From positions 1 through 32,960 of the forward strand of contig JAJQJM010000013.1 in NCBI GenBank assembly GCA_021323475.1: a stretch of 32,960 bases of DNA. The letters are read 5' to 3'. Below the pieces are notes generated by a model that worked only from the letters and a program-made list of their open reading frames with translations, had not been told where the DNA came from and searched no databases. The position numbers and the translations under genes are program-made. Below, piece after piece: positions 8,505 to 16,975 of the stretch. Position 1 is the stretch's first letter; each line of letters begins with the position of its first letter. Source of the stretch: Vampirovibrio sp. Its GTDB lineage: Bacteria; Cyanobacteriota; Vampirovibrionia; Vampirovibrionales; Vampirovibrionaceae.

Positions 8505-10487
8505 ATGAAGAGAGAGTTGGAACGAGTGGGACCCCTATTGGAAAAAGCCAGTACATCGCTCAAATCTGAGCGGGTCAGCCAGCTTTTGAGCCGGTTGGGC
8601 CAAATCAGGGCCGCAATTGTGCTGGACACCATCACCACCCGTTTTTTACTGCTGTTTCTGTTCCTGTTAGCCATTCCGCTGATTACGGTCATCATTTTCA
8701 CGGTCTCCCTGCTGGCCCAGCATTTGGACGAAGCCGCAAACAGCCAGTTGGCCTTAAGCAAGAACCTGTTCTCATCGGCTGTATCCGTGGCCACGGATAA
8801 ATTGAGGATGCTGGAAAGCTTCCAGATGAAGGACACATCCACCGGATATAGCAACAATGTTGCCTGTCCCAGGTCTCCGCTGGGCATTTGCGTACTGATT
8901 AACCGGAACTCAGGCAAAGCCCATATCGCCAGCCTGACTCCCATCCCATTGAACCGGCTCGAACAAGTGTCTCCGGTGTTGCATACCCTGTCCACAAAGG
9001 AGGCAGCCCCCTCCGCGACCTTTTACGCCCATATTGGGGACAGTCTTTACCTGATGCGCAAAGACATGGAAAGAACGGCCAAAGCGGGCACGGAAATTTT
9101 TCACGGCATCCCCGTCAATAACGTCTTTCTCAATCGCATATACCGGCAACAGCCCGATTTGGAAACGGAAATATGGATTTTACGCGTCTCCGACACGTTG
9201 CCTCAACCCATTTTAACCGCCGCCAGCCCCAAAGGACATTATCCGGTACCGACGGCCCAGGTATTAACTGCGCTACAGCAAATTAATCAACAGACCAACC
9301 TGCCCCTCACCGTGAAGGTGAATGCCACTCAATACCGCATCTTAAGTGAATATATCTATTCCCCATCAAACGAGAAAATTGCGCAGATCCTGCACATCCT
9401 GCCGCTGACCCAAACCCATATGCTGTTAAGCAATTATTACCTGGGTATTTATATTATCGCGGTGGCCAGCCTGCTATTTTCCGTACTGCTAGCCATGATG
9501 GCCGGACGAACCATCACTCAGCCGCTGCTGAAGCTGATTAGCCAGGTAAATACCTTAAGCCGCGAAAACGTAAACAAAGCGCACGACGAGGTAGCCGTGA
9601 CCGGCGTTTACGAAATTAACCAGCTCGGCAACGCGTTTAACCGCATGATTAAACGCCTGAAACAGGAACATAAAATGAAAGACGAGTTCGTGGCTACGCT
9701 GACCCACGACCTAAAAGTCCCTCTGTTGGCGGAAAAACAGACGCTCTCCTACTTTCTGAAAGAAGCCTACGGCCCCTTAAGCGCTGAACAGACCGAGGTC
9801 TTGGATATTTTGAAATCATCCAACCGCTCCTGCCTGTCTTTGGTCAATGGCCTGCTGGAAGTTTACCGCTATGAGTCGGGCGAGGTTTCCCTGGTGATAG
9901 AGTCCTTCAATTTAGCGGCTCTGATGAGCGAAACCGTAGGAGAATTGTTGTCCCTGGCCCAGGAGAAGTCCATTACCCTTGAAATGGACCGGCATTTTTC
10001 TCAGACCACGGAAAATGACATAATGGTTTATGCAGATCGCTTGGAAATTAAGCGTGTTCTGCATAATCTAATTAGTAACGCAATTATTAATACTCCCACA
10101 CATGGGTCTATTCGCTGTAAAATTACGGACCAGACTTATTTTGGTAGCGAGACAGTATATAAAGTTAGTGGTTTTCAATACACCACTTTAAAATATCCGT
10201 TAAAGTTAACAGATCGGTTATTGGTTAGCATCCAAGATTCCGGAATTGGTTTTTCAAGCGATGATATGCCCTCACTCTTTAAACAATTCGCCGCAAGCAA
10301 AGGACGAAACCCCATGAGCATTGGCCTGGGGTTATACAACTGCTATCAGGTTCTCCATGCTCATAATGGTACATTATGGGTAGAGAGTACGGAAGGCGAA
10401 GGCTCTACGGTCAATTTTATCCTTCCGGTAACGAAACAGGCGGCCCAGGACAGGAGGGTCTTCAGTGACAGACGCCGGAACGCCTAA
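8505..10487 (+). CDS. Membrane sensor histidine kinase
   Basis: This 660-residue kinase has, in order: a short cytoplasmic N-terminus; TM1 at about 46-70; an extracytoplasmic sensor region of roughly 240 residues; TM2 at about 312-332; HAMP at about 333-385; a HisKA dimerisation helix with THDLKVPL (phosphoacceptor His401); and an ATPase domain with N-box NLISNAIINTP, G1 DSGIGFS and G2 GLGLYNC. The partner response regulator follows and overlaps by 23 bases, with its Shine-Dalgarno inside this gene. An in-frame GTG at 8526, preceded by GAGAGAG, is an alternative start. The segment 10,015-10,310, inside the ATPase domain, is visibly more AT-rich, with different codon choice from its flanks. 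The stimulus is unknown. Confidence 0.93.
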   Translation: MKRELERVGPLLEKASTSLKSERVSQLLSRLGQIRAAIVLDTITTRFLLLFLFLLAIPLITVIIFTVSLLAQHLDEAANSQLALSKNLFSSAVSVATDKLRMLESFQMKDTSTGYSNNVACPRSPLGICVLINRNSGKAHIASLTPIPLNRLEQVSPVLHTLSTKEAAPSATFYAHIGDSLYLMRKDMERTAKAGTEIFHGIPVNNVFLNRIYRQQPDLETEIWILRVSDTLPQPILTAASPKGHYPVPTAQVLTALQQINQQTNLPLTVKVNATQYRILSEYIYSPSNEKIAQILHILPLTQTHMLLSNYYLGIYIIAVASLLFSVLLAMMAGRTITQPLLKLISQVNTLSRENVNKAHDEVAVTGVYEINQLGNAFNRMIKRLKQEHKMKDEFVATLTHDLKVPLLAEKQTLSYFLKEAYGPLSAEQTEVLDILKSSNRSCLSLVNGLLEVYRYESGEVSLVIESFNLAALMSETVGELLSLAQEKSITLEMDRHFSQTTENDIMVYADRLEIKRVLHNLISNAIINTPTHGSIRCKITDQTYFGSETVYKVSGFQYTTLKYPLKLTDRLLVSIQDSGIGFSSDDMPSLFKQFAASKGRNPMSIGLGLYNCYQVLHAHNGTLWVESTEGEGSTVNFILPVTKQAAQDRRVFSDRRRNA

Positions 10488-11148
10488 GGTCAAGGTCCTG
10501 ATCGTCGATGATTCCCGCCTGACCCGCATTAGCGTAAAAACCACCCTCAAATCCGCGCAAGGGGAAATCGAACTGGTCGGCGAAGCCGAAGAAGGCAATC
10601 AGGCCATTGATCTGGTGGGCAAGCTACAGCCCAATGTGGTGCTTATGGACATCGGCATGCCGATTATGGACGGAGTGCGCGCCACACAAGCCATTAAAAA
10701 GCAGTTCCCAGACGTCAAAGTGGTCATGCTGACCTCGCACGAGGATGAGGAAGACGTGCTGGATGCCTTCAGTTCCGGCGCAAATTCCTACTGCCTGAAA
10801 GAAACCCCGCCGGACATGCTGGTGCATGTTATTTTATCCACCGCACACGGCGCCTGCTGGATCGATCCCAAAATTGCCCGCATTGTGATGAGCCAATTGC
10901 AGCCGATGGAACGCAACGGCATCAAGAACGGTGCTTCGGAAGAGTCGAGCGGCTTTGCCATGCTGACCGAACGGGAAATTGATGTCCTCAAGCTGGTAAC
11001 CCAGGGCCTGAACAACGCCGAGATATCCGATAAACTGTGCATCAGCATGAATACGGTGAAAACCCACCTGAAGAACATCTTCCAGAAGCTGGAAGTGGAA
11101 GACCGCACCGCAGCCGCCCTGAAAGCGCTGAAGGAGCGGATTATCTAG
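10465..11148 (+). CDS. NarL/LuxR-family response regulator
   Basis: The GTG start is set by a strong AGGAGG a few bases upstream, inside the kinase gene. The receiver domain occupies about residues 8-125: acidic pair Asp15-Asp16, phosphoacceptor Asp62 (LMDIGMPIMDG), the Thr of VVMLTS and Lys112 are all in place. A linker with Glu/Ser leads to a LuxR-type helix-turn-helix at about 167-222 (LTEREIDVLKLVTQGLNNAE, then NTVKTHLKNIFQKL). It should be activated by the overlapping kinase. Two inverted repeats lie just downstream, in front of a 52-residue membrane protein gene, and are natural candidates for its binding sites; this is inference from position. Confidence 0.95.
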   Translation: MTDAGTPKVKVLIVDDSRLTRISVKTTLKSAQGEIELVGEAEEGNQAIDLVGKLQPNVVLMDIGMPIMDGVRATQAIKKQFPDVKVVMLTSHEDEEDVLDAFSSGANSYCLKETPPDMLVHVILSTAHGACWIDPKIARIVMSQLQPMERNGIKNGASEESSGFAMLTEREIDVLKLVTQGLNNAEISDKLCISMNTVKTHLKNIFQKLEVEDRTAAALKALKERII

Positions 11149-11162
11149 GCAAGTCCAGTTTG

Positions 11163-11213
11163 CGCTATGCCATAGCGGTACGCTCGTACTAGAATAGAAG
11201 CATCTGTTATATT
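11163..11213 (+). promoter_or_regulatory. Tandem palindromes and candidate promoter for the small membrane protein
   Basis: A 15-base perfect inverted repeat (CGCTATG, C, CATAGCG) at 11163-11177 is followed directly by GTACG-CT-CGTAC at 11178-11189. About 20 bases further is a -10-like TATATT at 11208-11213, with no recognisable -35. Palindromes at the -35 to -50 position with a poor -35 fit an activator-dependent promoter. The repeats could instead form RNA hairpins at the end of the upstream transcript, but no T-run follows them. Confidence 0.4.
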
Positions 11214-11235
11214 CCCAGCCTAAGGAAGTTTCCCC

Positions 11236-11394
11236 ATGCAAAAACCTGTCATGTATGAAGATACAGAAACCGGTGGCATCAGCGGCTACCAGCCGGAAGT
11301 CTACATTCGCCCCGGCGCAAACCTGTCTGTGTTTGTCTGGTTGACCCTGCTGGGCTTGCCCGCATTTTTGCTGTTCTTGATCTACTCCCACTAG
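11236..11394 (+). CDS. Small single-pass membrane protein, 52 aa
   Basis: The ORF begins at an ATG with AAGGAAG upstream. The product has a polar N-terminal half (MQKPVMYEDTETGGISGYQP) and one hydrophobic helix near the C-terminus (LSVFVWLTLLGLPAFLLFLI), ending YSH. It is bounded by the response regulator gene, a palindrome-bearing promoter region and a strong terminator, so it probably forms its own transcription unit. I do not recognise the family. Small membrane proteins beside two-component systems often modulate a sensor or an envelope complex, but that is only a suggestion here. Confidence 0.65.
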   Translation: MQKPVMYEDTETGGISGYQPEVYIRPGANLSVFVWLTLLGLPAFLLFLIYSH

Positions 11395-11423
11395 GTCGCA
11401 GTTCTTTTAGTAAGAATCCATAT

Positions 11424-11454
11424 AAAAAAGAGGACCCAAAAGGTCCTCTTTTTT
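11424..11454. terminator. Bidirectional rho-independent terminator
   Basis: A 13-base-pair stem (AAAAAAGAGGACC paired with GGTCCTCTTTTTT) with a five-base loop lies between the small membrane protein gene and the convergent malic enzyme gene. T-runs on both strands make it functional in either direction. Confidence 0.92.
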
Positions 11455-11466
11455 CAATTGCACCAA

Positions 11467-13986
11467 CTAGAGCGCGGGAGCCAGCATGCCTTCGGAAATG
11501 AAGTGGTTCAGTTGCTTGGCCACTTCCGAGGGCTCCATTGCCCGACGGGCCACCCCGGTTTCCATGGCGGCCTTGGCCACCGCAGACGCCACCGCAGGCG
11601 GCACGTGGAAATCCAACGCGGAGGGAATAATCGTTCCGGCCTCTAGTTGCTCCTCGGTAATCAGTTCGGCAATGGCGTGGGCGGCGGCAATCTTCATATC
11701 GTCGTTAATTTCTCTGGCCCGCACATCCAGTGCGCCCCGGAAGATGCCCGGAAACGCCAGCGAGTTATTCACCTGGTTCGGGAAATCACTGCGTCCGGTC
11801 GCCATGACTTTAGCACCTGCCGCATAGGCTTCATCCGGCATAATTTCCGGAATGGGATTGGCTAAAGCAAAGATAATCGGGTCTTTCGCCATATTGCGCA
11901 CCATTTCCTGGTTTACCGTACCGGGAACCGACAGACCCAGGAACATATCCGCGCCACGCATCACGGTTTGCAGGTCACCACGTTCATCAGCCAGGTTGGT
12001 AATCTCGGCAATATCCCGTTTGAAGGGATTCATGCCTTTCTCGCGGCCTTTATGAATAACACCGGCCGTATCGCAGATAATAATATCCTTGGCACCCGCC
12101 TTCAGCAACAATTTAGAGACACTTAAGGCAGCAGCACCCGCGCCGTTCACCACAATCCGCAGATCGGACATCTGCTTATCCGCCACTTTAATCGCATTGA
12201 ACAGGGCGGCTAACACCACCACGGCGGTGCCATGCTGATCATCGTGGAACACGGGAATGTCCAGCTCCTCCGTCAAGCGCTTTTCAATCTCAAAGCAACG
12301 GGGAGCGGCAATATCCTCCAGGTTGATGCCGCCGAACACCGGGGCAATTTTCTTAACGGTCTCTACAATCTCATCGATCTCCTGGGTGCGCAGGCAAATG
12401 GGGAACGCTTCCACGCCACCGAAAGTTTTGAAGAGCACCGCCTTGCCTTCCATTACCGGCAAGCCCGCACCGGGACCGATATTGCCCAGGCCCAACACGG
12501 CGCTGCCATCCGTGACGATGGCAACCAGGTTGTTCTTCAGGGTCATATCGTAGGCCTTTTCCGGATTATCCCGAATCACTTCGCTGGGGCGGGCTGCTTC
12601 CGGCTGGGAATAGATGCAGTTGTAGATATAATTGTCCCGAATCGGCACGTAGGAGACGGTTTCAATCACCCCGTGGTAGCGCTTGTGATTGATCAGGGAG
12701 ATTTCATCGTTGGTTTTACCGGCCAGTTGCTCGGGCTCAATGTCCTCTACCCAGGCGTTGGAGCCTTCATACACGAAGTTCATGACCTTTTCTTCAATGC
12801 TGACAGGGTCCACGGCGACCTGGGCCACCTGGGTATCCATTGCCGCACCGGCCACCGCCTTGGCAATCTTGGCAGAAACCCGGTAATCCAAGGGCTCCGG
12901 CAGCACCACTTCCTGAGAAAGCTCATCGCCAGTCACCAAATCCGCCATGGCATGCGCCGCCGCGCACAGCATGGCATGGTTAATATCGGTGGCCCGCACA
13001 TCCAGCGCGCCCCGGAATACGCCCGGCAGAATCAGGGAGGAATTAATCTGGTTCGGTGCATTATTCAAGCTGGTGGCAACCACTTTGGCACCGGCCTCCT
13101 TGGCAGCGTGGGCAGAGATTTCCGGCTCCGGCAGGGCCAACGCAAAAATAATCGGATCGTGGGCCATCGTACGAATCATCTCTGGTGTCAGCACCCCGGA
13201 GGTGGAGAAACCAATGAACACGTCCGCACCGCACAGCATGAAGGCCAAATCGCCTTTTTTATCTTCCCGGTTGGTCAGGCGGGCCACTTCGGACTTGATG
13301 TAATTGAGGCCTTCAGTTCGCCGGTAATACAGCGCCCCATGACGATCCAGTACCTTCACATCGCCAACACCCACCTGCTTCAGCATTTTGGCCGTGGCAA
13401 TACCGGCGGCACCGGCCCCGTTGATTACGACAGAGATATTTTCCAGCTTTTTATCCACAATTTTCAGAGCGTTCAAAAGGGCTGCCAACACGGCAGTGGC
13501 GGAGCCATGCTGATCCGCATGCAGAATCGGCAGGGACACCGCCCGTTTTAAGCGCTCCGCAATGGCAAAACAGCGGGGGGACGATATATCTTCCAAGTGG
13601 AAGCCACCAAACGTGGGCGACAGGTAGCGGACAATTTCCACAAACTCGTCCACATCCTTGGTGTTAATAGCGATGGGGAAACCATCGATGCCCGCAAAGT
13701 TCTTATGGAAAACGCTTTTTGCTTCCAACATGGGCAGCGCGGCGTAAGGACCGACATCTCCCAAGCCGTAAACACTGGAACCATCCGTCACAATGGCAAC
13801 TGTGTTGCCCCGCATGGTGTAATCAAAGGATGCCAGGTGATCTTTCTCGATTTCAAGGCAGGGTTTGGCCACGCCCGGCGTGTATACCCAGCTAAGGGTC
13901 GCCGTATCCTTGATGGGGAGTTTGGGGGTAATGCCAATCAGGCCACGATGCTTGATTCTCAGGGAACATCCGTCCACAACGGTCAT
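11467..13986 (-). CDS. Tandem-duplicated malic enzyme (two fused copies)
   Basis: Malic enzyme oxidatively decarboxylates malate to pyruvate. This 839-residue protein holds two malic enzyme units, about 1-400 and 455-839, instead of one unit or the usual fusion to a phosphotransacetylase domain. Copy 1 keeps YTPGVAKP (Tyr35), the lysine of the EAK motif (Lys90), FHLEDI (Glu132-Asp133) and GAGAAG. It has HADQHG where HDDQHG is expected (Ala157), ALP for ANP (Leu285), and NS for the paired Asn (315-316). Copy 2 keeps Lys515, NLEDI (557-558), HDDQHG (581-586), ANP (Asn710) and NN (740-741), but the YTPGVA loop reads YSQPEAARP (Tyr459). An Asp after the second Rossmann strand (about 214 and 639) suggests NAD use. 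The ATG is preceded by AAGGAG. Copy 2 is probably the main catalytic unit. Confidence 0.93.
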   Translation of the reverse strand: MTVVDGCSLRIKHRGLIGITPKLPIKDTATLSWVYTPGVAKPCLEIEKDHLASFDYTMRGNTVAIVTDGSSVYGLGDVGPYAALPMLEAKSVFHKNFAGIDGFPIAINTKDVDEFVEIVRYLSPTFGGFHLEDISSPRCFAIAERLKRAVSLPILHADQHGSATAVLAALLNALKIVDKKLENISVVINGAGAAGIATAKMLKQVGVGDVKVLDRHGALYYRRTEGLNYIKSEVARLTNREDKKGDLAFMLCGADVFIGFSTSGVLTPEMIRTMAHDPIIFALALPEPEISAHAAKEAGAKVVATSLNNAPNQINSSLILPGVFRGALDVRATDINHAMLCAAAHAMADLVTGDELSQEVVLPEPLDYRVSAKIAKAVAGAAMDTQVAQVAVDPVSIEEKVMNFVYEGSNAWVEDIEPEQLAGKTNDEISLINHKRYHGVIETVSYVPIRDNYIYNCIYSQPEAARPSEVIRDNPEKAYDMTLKNNLVAIVTDGSAVLGLGNIGPGAGLPVMEGKAVLFKTFGGVEAFPICLRTQEIDEIVETVKKIAPVFGGINLEDIAAPRCFEIEKRLTEELDIPVFHDDQHGTAVVVLAALFNAIKVADKQMSDLRIVVNGAGAAALSVSKLLLKAGAKDIIICDTAGVIHKGREKGMNPFKRDIAEITNLADERGDLQTVMRGADMFLGLSVPGTVNQEMVRNMAKDPIIFALANPIPEIMPDEAYAAGAKVMATGRSDFPNQVNNSLAFPGIFRGALDVRAREINDDMKIAAAHAIAELITEEQLEAGTIIPSALDFHVPPAVASAVAKAAMETGVARRAMEPSEVAKQLNHFISEGMLAPAL

Positions 13987-14030
13987 ACAAAAAGGCTCCT
14001 TTGGGGCAATCTGCGATGCGACATCGTTCT

Positions 14031-14059
14031 ACTTTACTCCCGTCCGCCTTGGGTTTCAA
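14031..14059 (-). promoter_or_regulatory. Candidate promoter of the tandem malic enzyme gene
   Basis: On the reverse strand, TTGAAA (14059-14054) and TAAAGT (14036-14031) are separated by exactly 17 bases and lie about 45 bases upstream of the start codon. The pair sits between the arms of a ten-base inverted repeat (CAATCTGCGA at 14007-14016 and TCGCAGATTG at 14067-14076). Confidence 0.45.
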
Positions 14060-14176
14060 CGGGTTTTCGCAGATTGGAAGCCGTTTGAATTCCGGTTAAA
14101 GGCCGCTTTTGCTCCAATTGCCTTTGTGCTTTGATAGGGCCAGTTCCATCATAAAAACAAGCACATGGAGGCCCCT

Positions 14177-15295
14177 ATGAGCACTTCCCATAAAATCGCG
14201 GTTTTACCTGGAGACGGCATCGGCCCGGAGATTATGGAGCAAGCCATTAAGGTGCTCAAGGCCTTCGAACAGAAGTTTAATGCTCGCTTCGAGCTGGAAG
14301 CCGCCAACATCGGTGGCGCGGGCATCGACAGCGACGGGGTTCCCCTGCCGGAAAAAACCCTGAAGCTGGCCCAGGAGTCCGATGCGGTGCTGATGGGTTC
14401 CGTGGGCGACTTTAAATATGACAACCTCGATCCCAAAATCCGACCGGAGCAAGGCTTACTGCAAATACGCAAGGCGCTGGGCCTGTATGCCAACCTGCGC
14501 CCGGTCAAAGGCTACAAGTGCCTGGAGCATGTCTCCACCCTGAAGCCGGAAGTGGTAACCGGCATTGACGTGATGGTGGTTCGGGAACTGACCGGCGGCA
14601 TTTACTTCGGCCAGCCCCGCGCTCGTGAAGGCTCCGGGACACAAGAAAAAGCATATGACACCTTGGTTTACACCCAGCCGGAAATTGAGCGCATTGCCCG
14701 TGTTGGTTTCGAGATGGCCTTGAGCCGCCGCCGGAAGCTAATGTCCGTGGATAAGGCCAACGTACTGGCCAGTTCCCAACTATGGCGGGACGTGGTAAAC
14801 GCCATCGCCAAGGACTACCCGGAAGTGGAGTTGTCTCATATGTACGTGGATAACGCGGCCATGCAGCTCATTCTGAACCCCAAGCAATTCGATGTCATCC
14901 TGACCGAGAATATGTTTGGCGATATTTTATCCGATGAAGCCAGCATGTTGACCGGCTCTTTGGGCATGCTACCCAGCGCCAGCCTGGGCGAGAAAAAACC
15001 GAACGGCAAGCGCAATGCCTTGTACGAACCCTCCCACGGTTCCGCGCCGCAATTTGCCGGGCAAAACAAGGTGAATCCCATTGCACAGATTCTATCGCTG
15101 GCCATGATGCTGGAATACAGCTTCGGCTACAAGCAGGAGGCCGCTCAAATCGACCAGGCCATTGAACAAGTGCTGAATGAGGGCTACCGCACCTTTGACG
15201 TTATGGGCGAAGATGCCACGCTGGTCGGCACCTCCGAGCTGGGTGATAAAATTGCCGCCGCCCTGCTGGAATTGCCCGCACCGATTCCAGCTTAA
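14177..15295 (+). CDS. leuB: 3-isopropylmalate dehydrogenase
   Basis: LeuB oxidatively decarboxylates 3-isopropylmalate in leucine synthesis. The beta-decarboxylating dehydrogenase hallmarks are present: [11 protein letters not shown] at the N-terminus, [20 protein letters not shown] (the LeuB-specific arginine helix), [12 protein letters not shown] with its catalytic Tyr, the catalytic Lys of SVDKANVL, and the metal-binding Asp of the [10 protein letters not shown] segment, followed by EPSHGSAP. The ATG at 14177 is used because GGAGG lies six bases upstream; an ATG at 14165 would overlap that site. Length (372 aa) is typical. No other leucine gene lies alongside. The gene is divergent from the malic enzyme, sharing a 190-base intergenic region. 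Confidence 0.93.
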   Translation: MSTSHKIAVLPGDGIGPEIMEQAIKVLKAFEQKFNARFELEAANIGGAGIDSDGVPLPEKTLKLAQESDAVLMGSVGDFKYDNLDPKIRPEQGLLQIRKALGLYANLRPVKGYKCLEHVSTLKPEVVTGIDVMVVRELTGGIYFGQPRAREGSGTQEKAYDTLVYTQPEIERIARVGFEMALSRRRKLMSVDKANVLASSQLWRDVVNAIAKDYPEVELSHMYVDNAAMQLILNPKQFDVILTENMFGDILSDEASMLTGSLGMLPSASLGEKKPNGKRNALYEPSHGSAPQFAGQNKVNPIAQILSLAMMLEYSFGYKQEAAQIDQAIEQVLNEGYRTFDVMGEDATLVGTSELGDKIAAALLELPAPIPA

Positions 15296-15335
15296 GATGA
15301 TGCCAATTTAAGACGGTATTCAGGCAACACCCGGC

Positions 15336-16265
15336 TTAATCGAAGTCGTAGTCATCATCGGAGGAACCGTGGTGCCCGAAGATACGACTCCACCAGCCGC
15401 CGCCGCCATCATCGTCAGCATCTCCGGCATCCGAATCGGAATCCTCAGCGTCCGTATCCGAGTCCTCGTCTCCGCCATGCTTGTCGTCTGTGTCATGCGA
15501 ATGGCTCTTATCAGAATGATGCGTCTTGCTATCTCCGACATCCTCATGATGAGCGGAGTCCGCGTCCCCATCGTCCACGCTGTCGGAATCTTCACTCCGT
15601 TCCTGGTGTTTCGATTTCTCTGAGCTTTCATTGGTGCTCTCCGAGCCTTCTGCGGTGGAAGGTTCATCCTTCGATGTGGCCGGATGCTTTTTATCTAAAT
15701 CCGGCAGATCCGCATCCGAACCAGAAGCCTCTGTCTTATCGCTAGCCTGCTCAGGGTGCTTTTTATCCAGCTTATGCGCTATCAGGTTACCACCCACGTT
15801 GCCAATGATGTTACCGGCTGCGGAAATCCCCACATTAGCCGCCAGATCCTTTGTCCAATTACTGTTTCGGCTGGTTGATGGCTGTCTTTTCGCATTGCTG
15901 CCCGTTGCCTTGGTTGAGCTCTTTTGAGAAGAAGATTTCTCCTTCGCCGCCCCCTTTTTGGGAATTAAATCCGCAAAGGCCTTGCCCAGCTTCTGGAATT
16001 GAGAGAACAACGCATAGTAGAAATGCCGAATCGCCAGCGTAATCCGGGTCCATAGCTTGATTTTGCCGGATTTATTGATGCGCCCCTTGAACTCGTCCCT
16101 TGGCAGCTCGGCCACAATATCCGGATTGCCCAGCATCTTATATAACTGGTTCGCCGAGCAGGCCGCCGACCGTTTTCCGGTCGCTTCCGCAAGCGATTTC
16201 CTCTGTTTGTCGGGCAGATTGGCATACATGGACTCAGCAAACGAGGGGGAGGATACGGGGCTCAT
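15336..16265 (-). CDS. Charge-polarised protein with Ser/Asp/His-rich acidic tail
   Basis: I do not recognise this 309-residue protein. Residues 1-140 are basic and contain an aromatic helix (LWTRITLAIRHFYYALFSQF) followed by a Lys/Ser-rich stretch. Residues about 141-163 are a Gly/Ala-rich hydrophobic segment (VGISAAGNIIGNVGGNLIA) that could insert into or lie on a membrane. The motif LDKKHP occurs twice (166-171 and 190-195). From about 180 to the end the chain is an acidic, presumably disordered tail of Asp, Ser, Glu and His, interrupted near the C-terminus by GGGGWWSRIFGHHG and ending in DDDYDFD. Such a tail could bind Ca2+ or other metals or be phosphorylated. There is no cleavable signal. 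The start has AAGGAT upstream. The base composition may reflect repeat expansion of GAY/AGC codons. Confidence 0.7.
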   Translation of the reverse strand: MSPVSSPSFAESMYANLPDKQRKSLAEATGKRSAACSANQLYKMLGNPDIVAELPRDEFKGRINKSGKIKLWTRITLAIRHFYYALFSQFQKLGKAFADLIPKKGAAKEKSSSQKSSTKATGSNAKRQPSTSRNSNWTKDLAANVGISAAGNIIGNVGGNLIAHKLDKKHPEQASDKTEASGSDADLPDLDKKHPATSKDEPSTAEGSESTNESSEKSKHQERSEDSDSVDDGDADSAHHEDVGDSKTHHSDKSHSHDTDDKHGGDEDSDTDAEDSDSDAGDADDDGGGGWWSRIFGHHGSSDDDYDFD

Positions 16266-16438
16266 GAATTGAAATCCTTCTATGCATTCGTTAAGATGAG
16301 GGCCACGTTCCCGCGCCCCCAGATTGACCCAATTTATACAGGGATACGGGATTAAAAGCTGAAAAACTCTTTTTGTGCCTTTTCAGTGTTGCGGAATTGA
16401 ACCGGAATTCATTTTTTCAGTATAAGGAGAACTCTCTG

Positions 16439-16915
16439 ATGGAAAGAACATTTATCGCCCTGAAACCGGACGCCGTACAACGCGGTTACATCGGTGAAAT
16501 CATCACCCGTTTCGAGCGCAAAGGCTTCAAGCTGATCGGCTTGAAACTGATGCACGTTACCCCGGATATGGCTGGCGAACACTACGGCGAACACCGCGAA
16601 AAGCCCTTCTTCAAAGGCCTGGTGGACTTCATCACCTCCGGCCCCATTGTGGCAATGGCTTGGGAAGGCAACAACGTAGTGGAATCCGCGCGTAAAATGA
16701 TGGGCGCCACCAACCCGAAAGATTCCGCTCCCGGCACCATTCGTGGCGACTTTGCCGTGGATCTGGGCCGCAACATCATTCATGGTTCCGACAGCGTGGA
16801 AAGCGCCGAGCGTGAACTGAAGATCTTCTTCGGCACGAACGAGCTGCTGTCCGGCTGGAGCCGCACCACCGAAGGCTGGATATACGAGAACCCCAAAACC
16901 CCGGCCACCGTGTAG
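16439..16915 (+). CDS. ndk: Nucleoside diphosphate kinase
   Basis: Ndk equilibrates nucleoside triphosphate pools through a phosphohistidine intermediate. The start ATG at 16439 has AAGGAG seven bases upstream. Motifs: [15 protein letters not shown] at the N-terminus, and [15 protein letters not shown], which holds the catalytic histidine and family signature. Length is 158 aa, slightly longer than the usual 140-150 because of the C-terminus. The gene is divergent from the acidic-tail protein and ends in a strong terminator. Confidence 0.97.
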   Translation: MERTFIALKPDAVQRGYIGEIITRFERKGFKLIGLKLMHVTPDMAGEHYGEHREKPFFKGLVDFITSGPIVAMAWEGNNVVESARKMMGATNPKDSAPGTIRGDFAVDLGRNIIHGSDSVESAERELKIFFGTNELLSGWSRTTEGWIYENPKTPATV

Positions 16916-16942
16916 GTTCAATCAGGCGAATATCTTTATCGG

Positions 16943-16975
16943 CACCCGTGAGCAATCACGGGTGTTTGATTTTTT
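16943..16975 (+). terminator. Rho-independent terminator of ndk
   Basis: A nine-base-pair perfect stem (CACCCGTGA with TCACGGGTG, loop GCAA) is followed by TTTGATTTTTT. The T-run overlaps the stop codon of the convergent ABC ATPase gene. Confidence 0.88.

Noticed and set aside
12232-13551. Long forward-strand open frame opposite the malic enzyme gene (439 codons)
   Set aside because: It lies wholly antisense to a convincing enzyme gene; its His/Gly-rich composition is the usual product of reading GC-biased codons on the opposite strand, and it has no family motif.
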